Both the position numbers and the translations under genes were made by a program. DNA of 64,000 nucleotides, taken from an uncultured Anaerococcus sp. Its GTDB lineage: Bacteria > Bacillota > Clostridia > Tissierellales > Peptoniphilaceae. Location of the stretch: the NCBI GenBank assembly GCA_943914475.1, contig CALUCE010000005.1:60581-124580 (forward strand), in the 5' to 3' direction. A model generated the notes under the pieces. It was not told the origin of the DNA. It ran no database searches and saw only the letters and a program-made list of their open reading frames with translations. Positions 59,492-64,000 of this stretch are shown here, piece by piece; the stretch's first letter is position 1, and each line of letters opens with the position of its first letter.

Positions 59492-60337
59492 TTAATAATG
59501 ATTTTCAATAGCTTTTACAAGCCTAATAAAATCATCTAGTGACAGGTTTTCTGCTCTTAAGTTTTCTTTTAGTCCAACTTCTTCCAAAACTTCTTTCAAG
59601 TCATCCTTGTTTACGGCTGCTGAAAGAGAGTTAAGGATAGTTTTTCTTCTCTTGTTAAAACCTGCTCTTACTAGGTTGAATAAAATCTTTTTATCCACCT
59701 TATCATCATATACCCTAAGATTTAATTTTAAAACTGTGGAATCTATTTTAGGTTGGGGAATAAAGACAGATTTTGGAACTTTAAACTTATCAACAAGAGT
59801 TGTATAAAACTTTACAAAGATAGAAAGTGAGGAATAGTCCTTGGATTTTTCATCTGCCACCATCCTGTCTGCAACTTCCTTTTGGACCATGATGGTCATA
59901 TCCTTGCATGGAAGTTTGGCTGTGACAAGATTTTCTATAATGGGTGTAGTGATATAGTAGGGAAGGTTTGATACTAGCTTAAAGTCCTCTCCCCCAAATT
60001 CTTCTTCTATGATTTTTTCTAGATCTACCTTTAGGATATCCCCTTGGATAACTTTGATATTTTCATAGTCAGAAAGATTATCATTAAGGATAGGAATTAG
60101 GGTTTTATCAAGCTCTATAGCTACAATTTTTTTTGCCATCTCTCCCATGGATTGGGTTATAGTTCCAATTCCCGGCCCAATTTCTAGGATATTTTCCCCT
60201 TCTACATCCGCTAGGTTTACTATCTTATCTACAAAGTTTTTGTCTACCAAAAAGTTTTGACCCAAGGCCTTGGTAAATTTAAAGCCGTAAATTTCTTGGA
60301 TTTGCTTGACTGTTTTTGGTGAATATAGTTTTCTCAT
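59492..60337 (-). CDS. ksgA: 16S rRNA dimethyladenosine transferase
   Basis: Methylates the two adjacent adenines of the 3'-terminal helix 45 of 16S rRNA with SAM. 281 residues with the N-terminal ALGQNFLVDKNFV, SAM motif EIGPGIGTIT (about 47-56), and the target-base motif NLPYYITTPI (about 124-133). The ATG overlaps rnmV by 4 bases, the conserved rnmV-ksgA arrangement of Firmicutes. Confidence 0.96.
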   Translation of the reverse strand: MRKLYSPKTVKQIQEIYGFKFTKALGQNFLVDKNFVDKIVNLADVEGENILEIGPGIGTITQSMGEMAKKIVAIELDKTLIPILNDNLSDYENIKVIQGDILKVDLEKIIEEEFGGEDFKLVSNLPYYITTPIIENLVTAKLPCKDMTIMVQKEVADRMVADEKSKDYSSLSIFVKFYTTLVDKFKVPKSVFIPQPKIDSTVLKLNLRVYDDKVDKKILFNLVRAGFNKRRKTILNSLSAAVNKDDLKEVLEEVGLKENLRAENLSLDDFIRLVKAIENHY

Positions 60338-60864
60338 AATTTTTCTACCGCTCTTTCAAATTCTTCTCTGGAGATGCCAAAGGAGTTTAGTTTTGAGACT
60401 AGTTGCTTGGAGTTAAAGTAGCCAATACCCAATATATCTCCAAGTCTTGCCCTCTTGCCCCTGGCATTTTTGCCCATGGAAAGATCATTTTGGACCAAAT
60501 CATTCATGGTGAAGACTTCTTTTTTATCCTTAACTTGGGCCTTGGCCTTTTTTAAGGCTTCTATGATATCTGCTGGTTCTGCATTTTCTACTCCCAGGTC
60601 ATTCTTTTTTATAGCCTTTTTCCTATCAAGGTAGGCGTGTTTGGCATCTGGGATTTCCTTGGCTATCTTTTCCCTAATCTTTTTTCCAGCATAGTCAGGA
60701 TCTGTAAAGATAATGATGCCAGTCCTCTCGTTTATAACTTTTAATTTTTCTATCAAATCTTTGCCAAAGGCAAGGCCATTGGTTGCTATAAGCTCACAAT
60801 CTATGGCACGCTTAATATTGGTGATATCATCCTTTCCTTCGACAACTATGGTTTCTTTTATCAT
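60334..60864 (-). CDS. rnmV: Ribonuclease M5
   Basis: TOPRIM endonuclease that matures 5S rRNA. 176 residues from the ATG at 60864, six bases after GGAG (an upstream TTG has no site). The TOPRIM core is clear: VVEGKDDITNIKRA at the N-terminus and FTDPDYAGKKIREK near 58. The C-terminal ~80 residues match the M5 tail (NDLGVENAEPADIIEAL). Coupled to ksgA downstream. Confidence 0.94.
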   Translation of the reverse strand: MIKETIVVEGKDDITNIKRAIDCELIATNGLAFGKDLIEKLKVINERTGIIIFTDPDYAGKKIREKIAKEIPDAKHAYLDRKKAIKKNDLGVENAEPADIIEALKKAKAQVKDKKEVFTMNDLVQNDLSMGKNARGKRARLGDILGIGYFNSKQLVSKLNSFGISREEFERAVEKL

Positions 60865-60920
60865 ATCTATCTCCAATTTATATTTTCACAAATATTTTAC
60901 CATAAAAGTCTGGTCAATTT

Positions 60921-60958
60921 AAAAGGGACCCTAGACCTAAGTCTTACGGATCCCTCTT
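60921..60958 (-). terminator. Terminator after the 52-residue gene
   Basis: On the minus strand GGGATCC pairs with GGGTCCC (one G-U), enclosing an inner AGAC/GTCT hairpin, followed by TTTT. It separates the metG-tatD part from rnmV-ksgA. Confidence 0.75.
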
Positions 60959-60961
60959 TTT

Positions 60962-61120
60962 TTATGCAAGGCTAGTTAAAAGTGCTCCTACTATAGAAAG
61001 AAAGCTTCTGGTTTTTTCATCAAGTAATCTCTTTTCACTTCTCTTTCTTAAAAAGAAGGCTACAAGTTCAAAAATCATCCTATAAAGTATGGTAAATCCA
61101 AGAACTTTAACTATTAGCAT
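60962..61120 (-). CDS. Small hypothetical protein, 52 residues
   Basis: ATG at 61120, eight bases after AAAGGAG, stop TAA at 60964-60962. The sequence starts MLIVKVLGFTILYRMIFELV, with a hydrophobic N-terminal segment (about 1-24), a charged middle (RKRSEKRLLDEKTRS) and a hydrophobic end. It looks like a small membrane-associated protein. It begins 13 bases after tatD and has a terminator right behind it, so it is probably cotranscribed with metG and tatD. I recognise no family. Confidence 0.65.
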   Translation of the reverse strand: MLIVKVLGFTILYRMIFELVAFFLRKRSEKRLLDEKTRSFLSIVGALLTSLA

Positions 61121-61133
61121 AAGTCATGCTCCT

Positions 61134-61895
61134 TTAAATTCCAAAAAATCTTTCTGTGTTCTTTCTAGTTGCTTTGGCAAGTTTGGATAACTTCATTCCC
61201 TTAAGACTTGCTATTTCTCTTGCTACTTCAACAAGTTTTCTAGGATCGTTACGAGTTCCTCTGTAAGGTTCTGGTGTAAGATAGGGAGAATCTGTTTCAA
61301 GCATTAGCCTATCTAGGGGAACTGCCCTTGCTGCATTTTTTTCATTTTCGCCATTGTTAAAGGTCACCACCCCACCTATGGATATATAAAAGCCTAGGTC
61401 CATAAACTTCCACATAAAGGAAAGATCATCTGCAAAGCAGTGGATTTGAACCTTTAGGTCCTTGTAATCTTTTAAAATCTCGTAGACATCTTCTGTGGAT
61501 TCTCTGGTGTGGATGGCCACAGGAAGGTCTAGCCTTCTGGCTAAATCAAGCTGTGCCATAAAGACTTCCTTTTGCTTAATCTTATTATCATCTCTCCAAT
61601 AATAGTCAAGGCCAATCTCACCTATGGCTACTACCTTGTCTTTTTTGGCAAGTTTTTCAAGCTCATAAAGATCATCTTCAGTAAAGGTATCAGCATCTTC
61701 TGGGTGGCAGCCCACTTGGGCAAAGACATCATCATATTTTTGGGCAAGTTTTACTGTTTCTTTAGAGTTTTCTAGGTTTACTCCTGGGATAACTATCTTA
61801 TCTACCCTGAAATTTTTAAGGTCCTTTATTATAAAGTCCCTGTCCTCGTCAAAGGCTTCATCGGTCATATGGCAGTGTGAATCTATAAGTTTCAC
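61134..61895 (-). CDS. tatD: TatD-family metal-dependent DNase
   Basis: 253-residue amidohydrolase-fold nuclease. Metal ligands are visible in DSHCHMTDEAFD (about 5-16), GEIGLDYYW, VAIHTRES, QIHCFADD and LETDSPYLTPEP. It starts with GTG at 61895, overlapping the metG stop by one base, which couples it to metG. Relatives act as 3'-5' exonucleases or D-aminoacyl-tRNA deacylase-like enzymes; DNase activity is the usual annotation. Confidence 0.92.
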   Translation of the reverse strand: MKLIDSHCHMTDEAFDEDRDFIIKDLKNFRVDKIVIPGVNLENSKETVKLAQKYDDVFAQVGCHPEDADTFTEDDLYELEKLAKKDKVVAIGEIGLDYYWRDDNKIKQKEVFMAQLDLARRLDLPVAIHTRESTEDVYEILKDYKDLKVQIHCFADDLSFMWKFMDLGFYISIGGVVTFNNGENEKNAARAVPLDRLMLETDSPYLTPEPYRGTRNDPRKLVEVAREIASLKGMKLSKLAKATRKNTERFFGI

Positions 61896-63850
61896 TAGCG
61901 AATTACCTCTCCAGGATTAACTTCTTTTAGGGTTGTAAGCATAACTACATCATCTTCTCCAGAAGCCAGCATCATACCTTGGGACTCTATGCCTCTCATC
62001 TTGATAGGTTTTAGGTTTTTAACTACAACTACATTTTTTCCTACAAGATCTTCTGGCTTGTACCATTTTTTGATACCAGAAACTATAGTCCTTGGCTTAG
62101 CTTCTCCTATATCAACAGTAAATACTAAAAGCTTATCAGCATCTGGGTGGTCCTTGGCTTCTAGAACTTTTCCCACTACCAGATCAAGCTTATCAAAATC
62201 ATCTATAGTGATTTGTGGCTTGGCTTCTTCCTTTTTCTCTTCTTCTTTATCTTGGTCCTTGTTCACTCCAAGTCTTTCTTGAACTAGGGCATTGTTCCTA
62301 TCGTGAAGTTTAACCAATTCTTCTTCTATATCAAGTCTTTCAAAGAGGTTTTTACCCTTACTTACCTTGGCATTTTCTTCTAAAAGACCAAAGGTCTTGA
62401 CTGATTCAAAGCCCTTGTTGTCTGTACCAAGTTTTTCTAGGATTTTCTTTGATGTATTTTTCATAACTGGCTCTAGAAGTTGGGCGATTATTCTTAAACT
62501 TTCTGCAAGGTTATAAAGAACTGTATCAAGCCTATCGTATTTTTCTTCTCTTCCCAAAATCCATGGTTCTGTTTCGTCAACATACTTGTTGGCACGGCGA
62601 ACCAAAACCCAAAGTCTTTCTAGGGCTTCGTTAAATTTAAAGTCATCCATTAGGCTAGTAAAGTCATCAAAGGTAGACTCTGCCAAGGCTATAAGGTCCT
62701 TGTCAACATCTTCTACTAGGTTTGGCTTTTTAACTAGGCCATCATTGTATTTGCTAATCATGGATGTAGTCCTTGATACCAAGTTTCCTAGGTCATTTAC
62801 AAGGTCTGAATTATACCTGTCCATAAATTTCTTGGATGAGAAGTTTCCATCAGATCCAAAGTTAAATTCTCTTAAAACGAAGTATTTAAGGGCATCCACA
62901 CCGTAAAGCTCTACTAGTGGTTCTGGATACATGATGTTTCCCTTGGACTTACTCATCTTGTCGTTGTCAAAGAGGATCCATCCGTGGGCAAATACTTTTT
63001 GAGGAAGTGTCATATCAAGAGCCATCAATAAGGCAGGCCAAATAATGGTGTGGAACCTTACTATATCTTTTCCTATTAAATGAACTCCAGCTGGCCAATA
63101 TCTTTCAAATTTTTCTTCATCATGACCATAACCAATTGCAGTTAGGTAGCAAGATAAGGCATCTATCCATACATAGACAACGTGGTCCTTATCAAAAGGC
63201 ACATCTACTCCCCAGTCAAAGGTATTTCTAGAAACTGAAAGATCATCAAGTCCCTTGTTGATAAAGTTATTAAGCATTTCATTTTGTCTAAACTTAGGTT
63301 CCAAAAATTCTGGATGGTCCTTGTAAAGTTGTCTTAGCTTGTCTGTATATTTTGAAAGTCTAAAGAAGTAGGATTCTTCTTCGTGGTGTTCTACTGGTCT
63401 TCCACAGTCTGGGCAGGTGTGGCCTTCGTCAAGTTGGCTTTCTGTAAAGTAGGTCTCACAGCTCATACAATAGTAGCCATCATAGTGACCCTTATAAATA
63501 TCTCCCTTGTCATAGAGATATTGGAAAATATTTTGAACGTTTTTTTCATGAACTGGATTAGTTGATCTTATGAAAGAATCATAGTCAATTTCTAATTTTT
63601 TAAGTAATACCTTGGTTTCTCCAGCTATCTTATCAACAAAATCTTGAGGTTTGTAGCCTGCATTTATAGCTGCATTCATTATCTTTTGGCCGTGTTCATC
63701 TGTACCTGTGGTAAGATAGGCGTCATAGCCTTGTAAGTTTTTATATCTTTTTAATACGTCTGCTATTATAGAAGTATAAGTGTTACCAATATGCAAATTA
63801 CTGTTAGGATAATATATTGGAGTTGTAATATAATATGGTTTTCTTTCCAT
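61895..63850 (-). CDS. metG: Methionyl-tRNA synthetase
   Basis: Charges tRNA-Met. 651 residues: HIGH-type motif as LHIGNTYTS (about 19-27), a zinc knuckle (CMSCETYF, CPDCGRP near 126-146), KMSKSKGN near 300, the anticodon-binding helices, and a C-terminal EMAP/Trbp111 RNA-binding domain (about 548-651, VVGKVLEAKDHPDADKLL). A Lys/Glu-rich linker joins the last domain. AAAAGGGGAGAG precedes the ATG. The promoter is at 63887-63914. Confidence 0.96.
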   Translation of the reverse strand: MERKPYYITTPIYYPNSNLHIGNTYTSIIADVLKRYKNLQGYDAYLTTGTDEHGQKIMNAAINAGYKPQDFVDKIAGETKVLLKKLEIDYDSFIRSTNPVHEKNVQNIFQYLYDKGDIYKGHYDGYYCMSCETYFTESQLDEGHTCPDCGRPVEHHEEESYFFRLSKYTDKLRQLYKDHPEFLEPKFRQNEMLNNFINKGLDDLSVSRNTFDWGVDVPFDKDHVVYVWIDALSCYLTAIGYGHDEEKFERYWPAGVHLIGKDIVRFHTIIWPALLMALDMTLPQKVFAHGWILFDNDKMSKSKGNIMYPEPLVELYGVDALKYFVLREFNFGSDGNFSSKKFMDRYNSDLVNDLGNLVSRTTSMISKYNDGLVKKPNLVEDVDKDLIALAESTFDDFTSLMDDFKFNEALERLWVLVRRANKYVDETEPWILGREEKYDRLDTVLYNLAESLRIIAQLLEPVMKNTSKKILEKLGTDNKGFESVKTFGLLEENAKVSKGKNLFERLDIEEELVKLHDRNNALVQERLGVNKDQDKEEEKKEEAKPQITIDDFDKLDLVVGKVLEAKDHPDADKLLVFTVDIGEAKPRTIVSGIKKWYKPEDLVGKNVVVVKNLKPIKMRGIESQGMMLASGEDDVVMLTTLKEVNPGEVIR

Positions 63851-63886
63851 TGTCTCTCCCCTTTTCTCATAATCGTTATTGATAAT

Positions 63887-63914
63887 ATCATATTATTTTT
63901 TGCCTAAAAGTCAA
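63887..63914 (-). promoter_or_regulatory. Promoter of the metG operon
   Basis: On the minus strand TTGACT (63914-63909), a 16-base spacer and TATGAT (63892-63887). No T-box or SAM riboswitch is visible in the short leader. Confidence 0.75.
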
Positions 63915-63950
63915 CAAAACTCAACTTAGAAAAAATCCCCGGCAATGAAG

Positions 63951-64000
63951 TGTACCCATAAAACTGGACATAATATTAAATTAGTTATTTACAATAGGAT
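63951..64000 (+). mobile_element. Possible terminal sequence of an IS3-like insertion sequence
   Basis: The last 50 bases begin TGTACCCATAAAACTGGACA, which resembles terminal inverted repeats of IS3/IS150-type elements (TGTAC...AACTGGACA), followed by AT-rich sequence. No transposase lies inside the window, so this is a pattern-based suggestion only. Confidence 0.3.

Overview
The window is AT-rich Gram-positive DNA. Shine-Dalgarno sites are strong, rho-independent terminators are dense, there are two T-box leaders, lipoproteins carry Gram-positive lipoboxes, and the MurE lacks the diaminopimelate-type motif. Gene content (amino-acid metabolism, NAD-type glutamate dehydrogenase, OpuA, DUF3100, DUF1002, DUF4230 proteins) fits an anaerobic coccus of the Peptoniphilaceae, most likely Anaerococcus or a close relative. 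That placement is an inference from protein style; no rRNA or tRNA gene is present. About 55 genes are supported, most on the minus strand. I see no CRISPR array, prophage or complete insertion sequence.

Layout. 1-9 kb: two secreted SH3-NlpC/P60 cell-wall hydrolases (the first behind a WalR-like box), an aldo/keto reductase, glutamate dehydrogenase, a DUF1002 protein, an Mrp-type ATPase without its usual cysteine pair, a membrane EIIC protein with a frameshifted C-terminus, and two tandem DUF4230 proteins. 9-16 kb: an APC permease, a T-box leader whose specifier reads AAA (Lys) in front of an amino-acid ABC importer, catalase, and two unknown genes. 16-24.7 kb: an old-yellow-enzyme-type flavoenzyme, a MarR regulator, lipoate ligase, a dihydrolipoamide dehydrogenase with two near-identical lipoyl domains, OsmC, ProC, and a chimeric gene joining the start of aconitase to the C-terminal two thirds of citrate synthase.

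24.8-28.5 kb: a compact nitrite-ammonification locus of lipoprotein NrfA, ResB and CcsA, without NrfH, divergent from a YgbA-like (nitrous-oxide-stimulated promoter) protein. 28.5-38 kb: iron-type alcohol dehydrogenase, NSS transporter, a MacB-like ABC system with a membrane-anchored accessory protein, and opuA. 38-43 kb: a heterodimeric ABC exporter with its own ArsR-type regulator and two copies of one palindromic operator. 43-52.5 kb: CPBP protein, Nudix hydrolase, T-box-controlled ileS whose enzyme has the GXHH form of the HIGH motif, cardiolipin synthase, DUF3100 transporter and an AMMECR1-like protein. 52.5-64 kb: a flavin reductase, glyA, the murE/flavoprotein/SAF-reductase operon, a glutaredoxin, and the metG-tatD-small protein-rnmV-ksgA cluster. 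The last 50 bases may enter an insertion sequence.

Together the genes describe a peptide- and amino-acid-using anaerobe that deaminates glutamate, appears to import lysine under T-box control, detoxifies or respires nitrite, and has kept only fragments of TCA-cycle genes. The points most worth following are the aconitase-citrate synthase chimera, the NrfH-less nrf locus, the tandem-lipoyl E3, the GXHH isoleucyl-tRNA synthetase, the lysine T-box and the dual-operator exporter.
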